Shown here: positions 36,101-45,034 of the stretch, in pieces
How the letters are laid out: each line of letters begins with the position of its first letter
Position numbering within the stretch: the stretch's first letter is position 1
Assembly (NCBI GenBank): GCA_002396885.1
Contig: DGXY01000105.1
Span: 31,107 to 93,382 of the forward strand
Direction: 5' to 3'
DNA: 62,276 nucleotides
DNA from: Akkermansiaceae bacterium UBA5020
GTDB lineage: Bacteria; Verrucomicrobiota; Verrucomicrobiia; Verrucomicrobiales; DEV007
Notes under the pieces: generated by a model
Database searches by the model: none
Seen by the model: the letters and a program-made list of their open reading frames with translations, nothing else
What the model was told of the DNA's origin: nothing
Made by a program: the position numbers and the translations under genes

Positions 36101-37993
36101 TCACGCTTCCGAAAACTGCAATTGATAGAGCCGGCGGTATTCCTCGCAACGGTCCAGGAGGACCTCGTGGGGAGCTTTGTCGAGAACGCGGCCATTGGCC
36201 ATCACCACGATCTCATCGGAATCGAGCACCGTCGAAAGCCGATGGGCGATTGCGATGACGGTCTTGCCGCGCGAGAGTTCGGCGAGGGCATCCTGGATCG
36301 CCTTTTCCGACTCCGAATCGAGGGCCGAGGTGGCCTCGTCGAGGAAAAGGATGGGGGCGCCGCGCAGGATCGCCCGGGCGATGGAGAGACGCTGCTGTTG
36401 GCCGCCCGAAAGGGTGCAGCCCTTGTCGCCGAGAATGGTCTCGTAGCCCTGCGGCTGGGCGAGGATGAAGTCGTGGGCGTGGGCGAGTTTGGCGGCGCGC
36501 TCGATCGCCTCGTCGCTCGCGCCGAGGTGGCCGTAGCGGAGGTTGTTCCGGATCGTGTCGTGGAAGAGAAAGGTATCCTGGCTGACGAGTCCGATGTTGT
36601 CGCGCAACGAGGTCTGGGTGTAGTCGCGGATGTCCTTTCCGTCGATGAGGATGGCCCCGCGCTCGACCTCGTAGAAACGGAGGATGAGGGAGAGAAGGGT
36701 CGACTTGCCCGAGCCGCTCTGGCCGACGAGGGCATATTTTTTCCCGGGCTCGAAATGGAGGGAGACGCCTGCGAGGGCGGCACTGTCGCCGGTGTAGGAG
36801 AAGGTCACGTCCTTCACCTCGATCTCACCGTGACAAGTCGTCAGGGCGGTGGCATCGGGCCGATCGCGCACATCCGGCACCGCGTCGATGTAGCCGAAGA
36901 CCTTTACCGCCGCGACATAGCATTTCTGCAACTGCACCTGCATGCGGCTGAGCATCTTCGCGTGGGGATAGATGCTCATCAGCCCGAGATTGATCGTCAG
37001 GAAGGTCTCGGGTTTGATCTGGGTGTACCAGGCGTAGACCATGCCGATGGCGATGCCGAGGGCACCGACGATTTCGACCATCGGGCTCGAGAGTTCCATC
37101 GCCTTCTTCCACCGCATGATGAACTTGTTGATCTGGCGGCTGCCCTCGTTGAAACGCTCGCGCTGATACTCCTCGCGCCCGTGGGCCTTGACGAGGCGGA
37201 TGCCGGAGAAACTCTCGTGCAGCGTCACCATGAGCCCCTCGGACTCCTGCTCCTCCTTGCCCCCGGCCTTGCGCACCTTCCGGCTGATGAGGGCGACCGG
37301 CACGATGCAGAGCGGAAAGACGAAGAGCGCCCCGAAAGTGTAGAGCGGGTCCATCATCGCGACCATGAAGATGATCGAGAGGATCGCGATGGGATGCTGG
37401 ATCAGCGCGCTGAGGAGTTGGCTCCCCGCGTCGGCGGTGGTGCGGGTCTGGTTCGCCACGGTCTGGATCAGTTCGCCCTGCTTCACGGTGTTGTAAAAGG
37501 AGAGCGACTGGCCCATCAGGCTCGTGAAGACCTCGTCGCGGAGACGGTAGAGGACCTTCAGGTTGATCCAGAGCATGCAATATTGATGCAGGAAATAGAA
37601 GGCCCCGCGGATCATCAGCAGCACCGGGATGCTGAGGCAGACGATCAGCACGAAGATCCATTCCTGGTCCGCCGGCAGATCCGGGGCGGGGAATTCGATC
37701 TGGGCGAGGGCGGGCAGGTGGAGATCCTCGAAGGGACGGTAGACCTTCTGGATTTCCTCCCCTTGCGAGGCTGGCAGAACAATGACAAAGACCGACTTCA
37801 GGACAAGGAGGAGGAAGCCGTTGAAGACCCCCGCGAGGATCCCGAAGAAAATCCCCCAGATGAAGCGCCCTTTGAGCGGCTTCACGTAGCCGAGGAGGCG
37901 GCCGAAGACGGCGCGGCGGTCCTCCACGAGATCGTCGGAGGAGGAGGTCGCGAGATCGAGCGCGCGCGGGGAAGGCGTGGGATCCTGGGCCAT
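36101..37993 (-). CDS. MsbA-like ABC exporter (fused membrane and ATPase domains)
   Basis: This is a 630-residue half-transporter. Six membrane segments (first GRFIWGIFFGILAGVFNGFL) precede a complete nucleotide-binding domain: Walker A GQSGSGKST, Q-loop VSQDTFLF, signature LSGGQQQR, Walker B ILFLDEATSALD and switch His IAIAHRLST. All motifs are intact, in contrast to the Opp-like ATPase at 25194. It probably flips lipid A or another lipid, or exports a drug, by family. A loop of about 45 residues between the first two membrane segments (EIQKVYRPFEDLHLPALAQI) is longer than in MsbA. Start at 37993 removes an in-frame extension through the upstream repeat. Confidence 0.9.
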   Translation of the reverse strand: MAQDPTPSPRALDLATSSSDDLVEDRRAVFGRLLGYVKPLKGRFIWGIFFGILAGVFNGFLLLVLKSVFVIVLPASQGEEIQKVYRPFEDLHLPALAQIEFPAPDLPADQEWIFVLIVCLSIPVLLMIRGAFYFLHQYCMLWINLKVLYRLRDEVFTSLMGQSLSFYNTVKQGELIQTVANQTRTTADAGSQLLSALIQHPIAILSIIFMVAMMDPLYTFGALFVFPLCIVPVALISRKVRKAGGKEEQESEGLMVTLHESFSGIRLVKAHGREEYQRERFNEGSRQINKFIMRWKKAMELSSPMVEIVGALGIAIGMVYAWYTQIKPETFLTINLGLMSIYPHAKMLSRMQVQLQKCYVAAVKVFGYIDAVPDVRDRPDATALTTCHGEIEVKDVTFSYTGDSAALAGVSLHFEPGKKYALVGQSGSGKSTLLSLILRFYEVERGAILIDGKDIRDYTQTSLRDNIGLVSQDTFLFHDTIRNNLRYGHLGASDEAIERAAKLAHAHDFILAQPQGYETILGDKGCTLSGGQQQRLSIARAILRGAPILFLDEATSALDSESEKAIQDALAELSRGKTVIAIAHRLSTVLDSDEIVVMANGRVLDKAPHEVLLDRCEEYRRLYQLQFSEA

Positions 37994-38054
37994 CGGGGGA
38001 GGGGAGGGGATTGGTAAGGGAAAAAGCCCCCTCGCGCAAGGTCGGGAAACGTTC

Positions 38055-38115
38055 CTGGGGGCGGGAGCTTCCCGCCCCCAGCTCATACTCATACTCTTAT
38101 CTCATACTCATACTC
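38055..38115. repeat. GC-rich hairpin followed by two 15-base direct repeats
   Basis: Bases 38055-38066 and 38070-38081 form a perfect 12-base stem (CTGGGGGCGGGA) with loop GCT. Immediately after, CTCATACTCATACTC occurs twice, at 38082-38096 and 38101-38115, separated by TTAT. The unit lies in the 224-base gap between the divergent MsbA-like and pseudo-SGNH genes. It may be another dispersed repeat or a regulatory structure; nothing else was found in the gap. Confidence 0.7.
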
Positions 38116-38217
38116 CCGTCGGTCGGCCGCTCGGATTGAGTAGGAGTAGAAGATTGAGAGCGCCAGCACCATCGCGCCCTTGCCAGAGGAGCCGTGGAGG
38201 GTCCACACTAAAGGCCC

Positions 38218-39231
38218 ATGAATCTCCGAGCCGTCCGCCTTGCGAGCCTCTACGCCATGATGGCCGCGTCCATGGTTGGCGCGATCGCACAAGAGGGCGA
38301 ACTCCCGCCACTGCGGCGGAGTTTCGCCGAAGTGACGACATCGGTGCCACCCTTTCCGGAGGGAACCAGCGGGCCGGTCTTCGAACCCCGACCCGGTGAG
38401 ACGATCGCCTGGATCGGCGGCACCGAGATCATCGACCTCGATCTTTATGGATTTCTCGAGGCTGGGATGCAACTCGCTTGGCCCGGGCTCGGGCTCCGTT
38501 GGCGGAATCTCGCGTGGCAGGGCGACACCGTTTATCGTCAGGCGCGGCCGCTCTATTTCTACACGAAGGCGGGCGATCCACAGCCCGGCAGTATCCCCGA
38601 TCACCGCGAACGCACCGAACCGGGCATCGTCTTCATCGCCTTCGGCAAGATGGAGTCACTCGAGGGGGCGGAGCGGCTCCCCGATTTCGTGGCGGCGTAT
38701 GCGAAGCTCGTTGACGAACTCCTGCCGCTGACGAAACGCCTCGTCCTCGTCGAGCCGACGCCGTTTTTCCATTCCGGACCGGCGGCGAATCGGGCGGAAG
38801 AACGGAACATAGTGCTCTCCGCCTATGTCGCCGCGATCGAACGACTCGCGGCGGAGCGGAACCTCCTTTTCATCCGTTCCGACGCTGAATGGAATGCCGG
38901 GATGTCCGACAACGGCGTCCATCTCAACGAATCGGGGCACCTGAAGTTCGCACATGCCATCCGCGACCGGATCGGAGCGTCTGTGCGGCAGGGAGGGAAC
39001 GTGAGTCCGGCCCTGCGCGACGCCATCGCTCGGAAGAATCTCCTCTGGCAGCAATACTACCGCCCCACGAACTGGGCTTTCCTCTTTGGCGACCGCCAGC
39101 ACGTCCCCGCCTCGCGCGATGTCGAGAAACGCGAGGAACGCTGGTTCGTCCGCGAGATCGATGCGCTTCCCGCCCTCATCGCCGGGGCCGAAGCGGACAT
39201 CCAGCGCTACGTGCAGGAGGCAACGAAATGA
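38218..39231 (+). CDS. Exported SGNH-like protein without catalytic Ser
   Basis: This is a 337-residue exported protein; the leader is LYAMMAASMVGAIAQEG. The fold is SGNH/GDSL hydrolase-like, but the nucleophile block reads IAWIGGTEI in place of the usual hGDSxT, and the GxND block reads FGKMES. A later SDNGVHLNESGH keeps the Asp/His region. Without Ser it is unlikely to be an esterase. Such proteins are commonly encoded beside PVC-type heme-binding CxxCH proteins, as here: the stop overlaps the next start (ATGAG), so the two are coupled and probably work together at the cell envelope. Confidence 0.82.
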   Translation: MNLRAVRLASLYAMMAASMVGAIAQEGELPPLRRSFAEVTTSVPPFPEGTSGPVFEPRPGETIAWIGGTEIIDLDLYGFLEAGMQLAWPGLGLRWRNLAWQGDTVYRQARPLYFYTKAGDPQPGSIPDHRERTEPGIVFIAFGKMESLEGAERLPDFVAAYAKLVDELLPLTKRLVLVEPTPFFHSGPAANRAEERNIVLSAYVAAIERLAAERNLLFIRSDAEWNAGMSDNGVHLNESGHLKFAHAIRDRIGASVRQGGNVSPALRDAIARKNLLWQQYYRPTNWAFLFGDRQHVPASRDVEKREERWFVREIDALPALIAGAEADIQRYVQEATK

Positions 39232-42185
39232 GAACGATCCCTTCCATCCTCCTCCTTCTGGCATCCGCAGGACAGCTCCTCGCGATCAGTCCTGACAATG
39301 CGCCCACCTCCGATCCCTCGCCCGAGGCGGAGCTGGCTTCGTTTGTGATTCATCCCGACTTCGAGGTGAGCCTCTTCGCCGATGAATCGCTCGGCATCGC
39401 CAATCCCGTCGCGATCCAGTGGGATCCGCGGGGACGGCTCTGGGTGCTCTGCACGCTGGCCTATGCCCAGCTCAAGCCGGGAGAGATGCCAGACGACAAA
39501 CTCTACATTCTCGAAGACACGAATGGAGACGGTCAGGCCGACGAGTCGACCCTCTTTGCCGACGGACTCAACATGCCGATGGGATTCGCCCTCGGCCATG
39601 GTGGCGCCTGGGTCGCGGCCGACAGCGATCTGCTCTTTTTGAAGGATACCGACGGCGATGACCGCGCCGACGAGCGCGAGGTCGTCCTGACCGGATTCGG
39701 CACCGGTGATACCCACCAGAACATCAGCAATCTCGTCTTCGACGCCGGTGGATTTTTGTACTTCAGTCAGGGTCTCCACGCCTTCTCCCAGGTCGAGACG
39801 CCGTGGGGTATCTCACGCGGTGACACCGCCGGATTCTGGCGCTTTGATCCTCGTCTGAAGCGGCTCGATCCCTTCGGGTTCCCCTCGATGACGAGCCAGA
39901 ATCCCTGCGGCATGACCCTTGACCGCTGGGGCGCGCTCTTCGTGAAAAGCAACGGGCCGCACCTTTGCTTCGCCACGCCCGGTCTCGTTCCCACGACCCA
40001 TTCGCGCGAGCTGATGCAGTTCGCCCAGGTCGGGCAGACTCCCGGCAAGAGCATGGGCGGCGACATCGTTTCCTCGTCGCATCTGCCTGACTGGATCCAG
40101 GACCACGCCATTATCGCCGGTTACTTTGCCCGCGAGGTCTCGGCCATCCCGCTGGTGGAGGAAGGAGCCGGCTTCAAGGCTTCGCCGCCGGTGCAGTTGA
40201 TCTACGGAGGTCACGAAAGTTTCCGTCCCGTGGATATCCGTCAGGGTCCCGACGGGGCGATTTATGTCGCGGATTGGTTCAACCCCATCATCAACCACTA
40301 CCAGGTCTCCCTGCGCCATCCGGATCGCGATTACAGCCATGGCCGGATCTGGAGACTTGCCGCCAAAGGACGCGAGCCGGTGAAGCGACCCGATCTCACG
40401 GCGATGGGAATCGCGGACCTCATTGAACAACTCCGGAATCCCGAGCGTTGGCCGCGCGAGCAGGCGAGACGGATGCTCACGGATCATGACGAGCCTTTGG
40501 AGGTCACTGGTTCGTTGACGGCGTGGATCGAAGAACTGAAGCCGACGGAGCACGTCGCCTTGGTCGAGGCCGCCGGGGTGCTCGAATCGCTTGGTGCGGC
40601 CGATGCGGCGCTGCTTGATCATTTGCAGGCCTCGTCCGAACCTCGCGTCCGCGCCGTCGTCGGGCGCCTCATTGCGAGGAGTGCCGAACCCTTGCCCGAT
40701 GCGGAGGCGCGCCTCGCGAATCTTCTCGCCGACCCCCATCCCCGCCCGCGTCTCGAAGCCGTGATCGCCTGCGCGAACCGGCCTGGAGCAGATTCGTTGA
40801 AACTCGCCCTCACCGCCCTCGATGCGGGGCCGGATCGTTTTGTCGAGTATTCGCTCGCGCAGGCGGTTTTCGCGTTGGAGGAAGATTGGCGGCAACTCTT
40901 GCAGGAAGGAACGCTGACGTTCGCGAAACCTGCCCATCTCGCCTTTGTTCTCGAGACCTATGGAGGCGAGATCTCCGCCGGGCTCGCACGACGCGCACTG
41001 GAAGGTGATCTGGCACCCGCCGACCGGGCACGGTTGCTCGTGGTGCTGGCGCGGCTCGGTGGCCCCGAGGACCTCGGTGGCATTCTTGCCGAGGCTGCGA
41101 AGTCCGGAGATCCCACCCTTCTCGAAGCCCTCGCCGAGGCGACACGCAGCCGCGGCGTCGTGCCAAAGCCCTTGGATGAAAAGGCGCTCGCTCGACTGAT
41201 GGTAGCGGATGATGAAGCGACCGCGGCGGCAGGCATCCGCCTCGCGGGTCTTTGGAAGGTCGTGGGCCTAGGGGATGCCATGGACGCGAAGGCTCTGGAC
41301 GAATCGGCTTCGCCCGCCCTGCGTCGTGACGCCTTGCTTTCCCTCGCGCGGATCCGGGGAGCGGCGGCCACGGAATCCTTGCAAACGCTCTTGGCCGCGA
41401 AGACCACCTCCGTCGCGCTTCGTCCGACCGTGCTCGAGGCGCTCGCTCTCGCCAACCGGGATGCCGCCGCGACAGCGGTCGCGTCGCTTCTCGCCCAGGA
41501 GCCGGATCGAGCGAACGCCTTGACCCTTCTCCCCACGCTACTCGCCGCGAATGGAGGTCCCGCTGCGCTCGCCTCCGCGTTGGAATCCAGTACCCCGCCC
41601 GACGCGGCGACCGCCCAGGAGATTCTCACGGCGATGAACCGGCTCGGACGCACTGACGCCAAGCTGACGCCGCTCCTCAACCGTGCCATCGGCCGTCAGA
41701 GCGGCGCACCCGAATACGATCCTGACAAAGTCGCCAAAATCGTCACCGCCGTGCGCGAAGGCAAAGGCGACGCCAAACGCGGAGCCGCTGTCTATCAGCT
41801 GGCCCAGCTCGCCTGCACCGCCTGTCACCGCGTCGGTGATGCGGGCGGAGTGATCGGCCCCTCGCTCAACGGAGTCGGCGCAGGCATGCCGCTCGACCAG
41901 ATCGTCGAGTCCATCCTCTGGCCCGATCGACAGATCAAGGAAGGGTTTCAGGCGATCGCCTTCACCACCAAAGCGGGAGCCTCCATCACCGGCTACATCG
42001 AACGCGAGGGTGACGACCTCGTCTGGTATCGCGACACCGGCACGCCGTGGATCAAGCCCCTCGAAAAGAAAGAGATCGCGAGCCGCGAAGTGATTCCCAC
42101 CCTGATGCCTCCGGGGCTAACCGCGAGCCTGAGCGAGCAGGAATTGTCCGACCTCGTCGCATATCTTGCCTCATTGAAGGGGTAG
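39228..42185 (+). CDS. PVC-type heme-binding CxxCH protein
   Basis: This is a 985-residue exported protein. The leader is ILLLLASAGQLLAIS. An N-terminal beta propeller (membrane-bound dehydrogenase type; VAIQWDPRGRLWVLCT, YILEDTNGDGQADE) is followed by HEAT-like helical repeats from about residue 400 to 830. The C-terminal cytochrome c domain has the heme motif CTACH near residue 865, with later GPSLNGVGAG and LMPPGLTASLSEQELSDLVAYLASL, where the Met is the likely sixth ligand. It is probably a periplasmic sugar dehydrogenase or electron carrier, but no substrate is known. The start at 39228 is set by the leader; longer frames are shadows. Confidence 0.9.
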   Translation: MRTIPSILLLLASAGQLLAISPDNAPTSDPSPEAELASFVIHPDFEVSLFADESLGIANPVAIQWDPRGRLWVLCTLAYAQLKPGEMPDDKLYILEDTNGDGQADESTLFADGLNMPMGFALGHGGAWVAADSDLLFLKDTDGDDRADEREVVLTGFGTGDTHQNISNLVFDAGGFLYFSQGLHAFSQVETPWGISRGDTAGFWRFDPRLKRLDPFGFPSMTSQNPCGMTLDRWGALFVKSNGPHLCFATPGLVPTTHSRELMQFAQVGQTPGKSMGGDIVSSSHLPDWIQDHAIIAGYFAREVSAIPLVEEGAGFKASPPVQLIYGGHESFRPVDIRQGPDGAIYVADWFNPIINHYQVSLRHPDRDYSHGRIWRLAAKGREPVKRPDLTAMGIADLIEQLRNPERWPREQARRMLTDHDEPLEVTGSLTAWIEELKPTEHVALVEAAGVLESLGAADAALLDHLQASSEPRVRAVVGRLIARSAEPLPDAEARLANLLADPHPRPRLEAVIACANRPGADSLKLALTALDAGPDRFVEYSLAQAVFALEEDWRQLLQEGTLTFAKPAHLAFVLETYGGEISAGLARRALEGDLAPADRARLLVVLARLGGPEDLGGILAEAAKSGDPTLLEALAEATRSRGVVPKPLDEKALARLMVADDEATAAAGIRLAGLWKVVGLGDAMDAKALDESASPALRRDALLSLARIRGAAATESLQTLLAAKTTSVALRPTVLEALALANRDAAATAVASLLAQEPDRANALTLLPTLLAANGGPAALASALESSTPPDAATAQEILTAMNRLGRTDAKLTPLLNRAIGRQSGAPEYDPDKVAKIVTAVREGKGDAKRGAAVYQLAQLACTACHRVGDAGGVIGPSLNGVGAGMPLDQIVESILWPDRQIKEGFQAIAFTTKAGASITGYIEREGDDLVWYRDTGTPWIKPLEKKEIASREVIPTLMPPGLTASLSEQELSDLVAYLASLKG

Positions 42186-42233
42186 GCGCGGATAATCTCT
42201 TGGCGATTCCGGAATTGGTTGGAGGCTATTCCC

Positions 42234-43289
42234 ATGAAGCGAATCCCCCTGTTTCGGAGAGCGACGGTAGCCGCCCTGTTCAGTCTTCTCCTCTTCTGTT
42301 TTGCAGGACCCTCCCTTTCTCCACGCATGGAGGCAGCCTCGGCGAGTGCAAGTGCCAGAATCATCAAGAAACTGAAGGCGCAGATTGCCAGCCTCAAGCG
42401 GCAGCTTGCTGCTGCGACGGCGGTGCCGACTCCCTTCATCGAGATGGTCCCGATCAGCAATGTCGGCAATGTCACGGATGCGGGCAACACAAGTGTGCCG
42501 GGGGTGTATGGAGCGGTCCCTTACGACTTCCGGATCGGGAAATATGAAGTGACTTGGACCCAATACGCCGTCTTCCTGAACGCAGTATCTGCCACGGATT
42601 CCTACGGGCTCTACAATTCCTTCATGCAGACCGATCCCAGTATCGCCGGCATCCAGCGTTCGGGAGTGAGCGGTGCGTATGCCTATACCGTGGTCGGCAA
42701 TGGCAACCGTCCCGTCACCTACGTGAGCTGGTTCGATGCGGCCCGCTTCTGCAATTGGATGCACAACGGGCGGCCCACCGGAGCGCAGAGTGCCGCGACG
42801 ACGGAGATGGGGGCCTATTCGCTGAATGGAGCGACGAGTGGCGGATTGTCGATCCAGCGCAACCCGGGTGCGAAGTTTTGGATCCCGAGTGAAAGCGAAT
42901 GGTACAAAGCCGCCTATCACGATCCCCGCACCGCTGCGGAAGGCGGCCCGGCCGGGAACGACTTTTATTGGCTCTTCCCGACCCGGAGCGAAGCGATTCC
43001 AACGGCCGAGGCCCCTCCGGGAGGGGGCAATTCGGTAAACATCAACACCTCGACCGGGGGCCCTACCGCGGTCGGTGTCTACACGTCCTCTCCGAGCTAC
43101 TACGGCACCTTTGACCAAGGCGGCAATGCCTGGGAATGGAACGACCGGGTGATCTATGGAACGGTCCGCGGCCTCCGTGGTGGCTCGTGGAACAGCAACG
43201 AGGACACGATGCGCTCCAATTTCCTGAGCGACGACAATGCCCCTGATCGCGAGAATCAGGTCATCGGATTCCGCGTGGCGGCTCCGTGA
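42234..43289 (+). CDS. Secreted SUMF1/FGE-fold protein lacking the copper cysteines
   Basis: This 351-residue exported protein has a hydrophobic leader (ATVAALFSLLLFCFAGPSL) followed by a short coiled coil (ARIIKKLKAQIASLKRQLAA, residues 41-60). The FGE-sulfatase domain starts at FRIGKYEVTWTQYAVFLNAV and ends with LRGGSWNSNEDTMRSNFLSD and IGFRVAA. The two copper-ligand cysteines that formylglycine-generating enzymes carry in this last segment are absent, so it is unlikely to mature the sulfatases of region 1. Related secreted PVC proteins are frequent and of unknown role. GGAGG lies eight bases upstream of the ATG. Confidence 0.85.
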   Translation: MKRIPLFRRATVAALFSLLLFCFAGPSLSPRMEAASASASARIIKKLKAQIASLKRQLAAATAVPTPFIEMVPISNVGNVTDAGNTSVPGVYGAVPYDFRIGKYEVTWTQYAVFLNAVSATDSYGLYNSFMQTDPSIAGIQRSGVSGAYAYTVVGNGNRPVTYVSWFDAARFCNWMHNGRPTGAQSAATTEMGAYSLNGATSGGLSIQRNPGAKFWIPSESEWYKAAYHDPRTAAEGGPAGNDFYWLFPTRSEAIPTAEAPPGGGNSVNINTSTGGPTAVGVYTSSPSYYGTFDQGGNAWEWNDRVIYGTVRGLRGGSWNSNEDTMRSNFLSDDNAPDRENQVIGFRVAAP

Positions 43290-43302
43290 AGTCGTTGCTG
43301 CC

Positions 43303-44904
43303 TCAAAGCACCACCGTCGTCGCACTTTGGATCCCGGGAATCGCCTCGATGTTTTTCAGGGTCGCGGCGTCGACGGGGGAGTCGACGTTGAGGATGCTGA
43401 GGGCCTTGCCACCCACTTGGCTGCGGCTGAGGGACATGTTGGCGATGTTGATCTTCGCTTCGCCGAGGACGCGGCCGATTGCTCCGACCACGCCAGGGGC
43501 GTCGGTGTTTTCAAAGATGAGCAGGTTGCCCTCGGGCATCGCGTCGAGATTGTGATCGTCGATGCGCACGACGCGGGGCTGGCTACCGAAGAAGGTTCCG
43601 GAAACGGTGACCTTCTCCTTCTCGTTCCCGGCGGTGACGGTGATGAGGTCGGTGAACTCGCACTCCTCGGCGGGACGGCTCTCGGTAACGCGGATGCCTC
43701 GGCCTTCAGCGAGGGCGGGGGCGTTGAGGTAGTTCGCCGAACCCGAGGTCGAGCCGGTCTCAAGGAATCCCTTGAGGGCCGAGCGGGTCACGAGGGTCGT
43801 GTCGATCTCGGCGACCTTGCCGGTGTATTCGATGCGGAAGAGGTCCGACTGCTTCGGCGCGATCTGGCTGACGAGCTTGCCGAGCACTTCGGAGAGTCCG
43901 AGGTAGGGGCCGATGAGCTTCAGGGTGGTCTCGTCGAGATTCGGCATGTTCACCGCGTTGACGACTTCACCACGGAGGAGGCGTCCGGCGATGGCCTCGG
44001 CGATCTCGATGCCGACGTTTTCCTGGGCTTCTTCGGTCGAGGCACCGAGGTGCGGGGTGAAGACCATTTCGGGACGGCTGAGGAGTTCATAATCGGCCGC
44101 GGGCGGCTCGATTTCGAAAACATCGAGGGCCGCTCCGGCGACCTTGCCCGACTTGATCCCCTCGAGGAGGGCGGCTTCGTCGATCAATCCGCCGCGCGCG
44201 CAGTTGATGATGCGCACGCCGGGTTTCATGATTTCGATCCGCGCCGCGTTCACGAGATGTTTGGTCTCGGGCGTCATCGGCATGTGCAGGGTGATGAAGT
44301 CGGCCTGGGCGACGGCTTCCTCGACGGTCTCACAGAGCTCGACACGCATCGCCTTGGCCTTGCTCGCGGCGAGGTAGGGATCGTAGGCGACCACACGCAT
44401 GCCGAAGCCCATCGCGCGCTTCGCGAATTCGGCGCCGATGCGGCCCATGCCGAGAATGGCGAGGGTCTTGTTGTAGAGCTCGACGCCGGCATAGGCCTTG
44501 CGTCCTTCCTTGAAGCGTCCCTCGACGACCGACTGGTGGCCTTGGGGGATGTGGCGGGCGAGCGACATCATCAGAGTGAAGGCGTGCTCGGCCGTGGAAA
44601 TGGTGTTACCGCCGGGCGTGTTCATCACGACGACGCCGTGTTTGGTGGCGACGGGGATGTCGATGTTGTCGACCCCGACCCCGGCGCGTCCGATGGCGCG
44701 GAGGACGCCGGCACCGGCTTCGATGACGGGGCCGGTGATTTTCACGCCCGAGCGCACGATGATGCCTTCGTAGTTCGGTGCGTTTTCGACGAGTTCGGCC
44801 TCGCTGAGCCCGAGTTTGATGTCGACGACGAGGCCGGAAGACTTGAGAAACTCAATGCCTTTATCGGAAATCGGATCGCAGACGAGGACGCGGCGTTGGC
44901 TCAT
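43303..44904 (-). CDS. serA: D-3-phosphoglycerate dehydrogenase
   Basis: This is a 533-residue long-form PHGDH, the first enzyme of serine synthesis, oxidising 3-phosphoglycerate with NAD. The nucleotide fold has LAILGMGRIGAEFAKR, and catalytic residues appear in INCARGGLIDE (Arg), DVFEIEPP (Glu) and TPHLGASTEEAQ (His). An intervening (ASB-like) domain follows at about 315-450. The C-terminal ACT domain (NLLIFENTDAPGVVGAIGRV) suggests serine feedback, as in the family. The ATG at 44904 agrees with the family start. It is convergent with the SUMF1-fold gene (13 bases apart) and divergent from the BASS transporter. Confidence 0.95.
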   Translation of the reverse strand: MSQRRVLVCDPISDKGIEFLKSSGLVVDIKLGLSEAELVENAPNYEGIIVRSGVKITGPVIEAGAGVLRAIGRAGVGVDNIDIPVATKHGVVVMNTPGGNTISTAEHAFTLMMSLARHIPQGHQSVVEGRFKEGRKAYAGVELYNKTLAILGMGRIGAEFAKRAMGFGMRVVAYDPYLAASKAKAMRVELCETVEEAVAQADFITLHMPMTPETKHLVNAARIEIMKPGVRIINCARGGLIDEAALLEGIKSGKVAGAALDVFEIEPPAADYELLSRPEMVFTPHLGASTEEAQENVGIEIAEAIAGRLLRGEVVNAVNMPNLDETTLKLIGPYLGLSEVLGKLVSQIAPKQSDLFRIEYTGKVAEIDTTLVTRSALKGFLETGSTSGSANYLNAPALAEGRGIRVTESRPAEECEFTDLITVTAGNEKEKVTVSGTFFGSQPRVVRIDDHNLDAMPEGNLLIFENTDAPGVVGAIGRVLGEAKINIANMSLSRSQVGGKALSILNVDSPVDAATLKNIEAIPGIQSATTVVL

Positions 44905-45034
44905 GGGGGGATTTGTTCGGGTGAAAGGGGGAGAAAGGTAGGTTTCACCAGCCGGGAAGCAAGGGGGAAAACCCGGGAAATGGCCGGGGCGCTTTTCCCT
45001 TGCGGGACGAGGGGTTTCCGGGTTTTGGTGCCGC

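Noticed and set aside
35714..38017. 767-codon plus-strand frame
   Set aside because: It is antisense to the MsbA-like exporter and part of fabF; its composition is that of a shadow.
38889..39227. Extended N-terminus for the PVC heme-binding protein
   Set aside because: The in-frame extension overlaps the SGNH-like gene; the start at 39228 gives a clean leader and the usual overlap.
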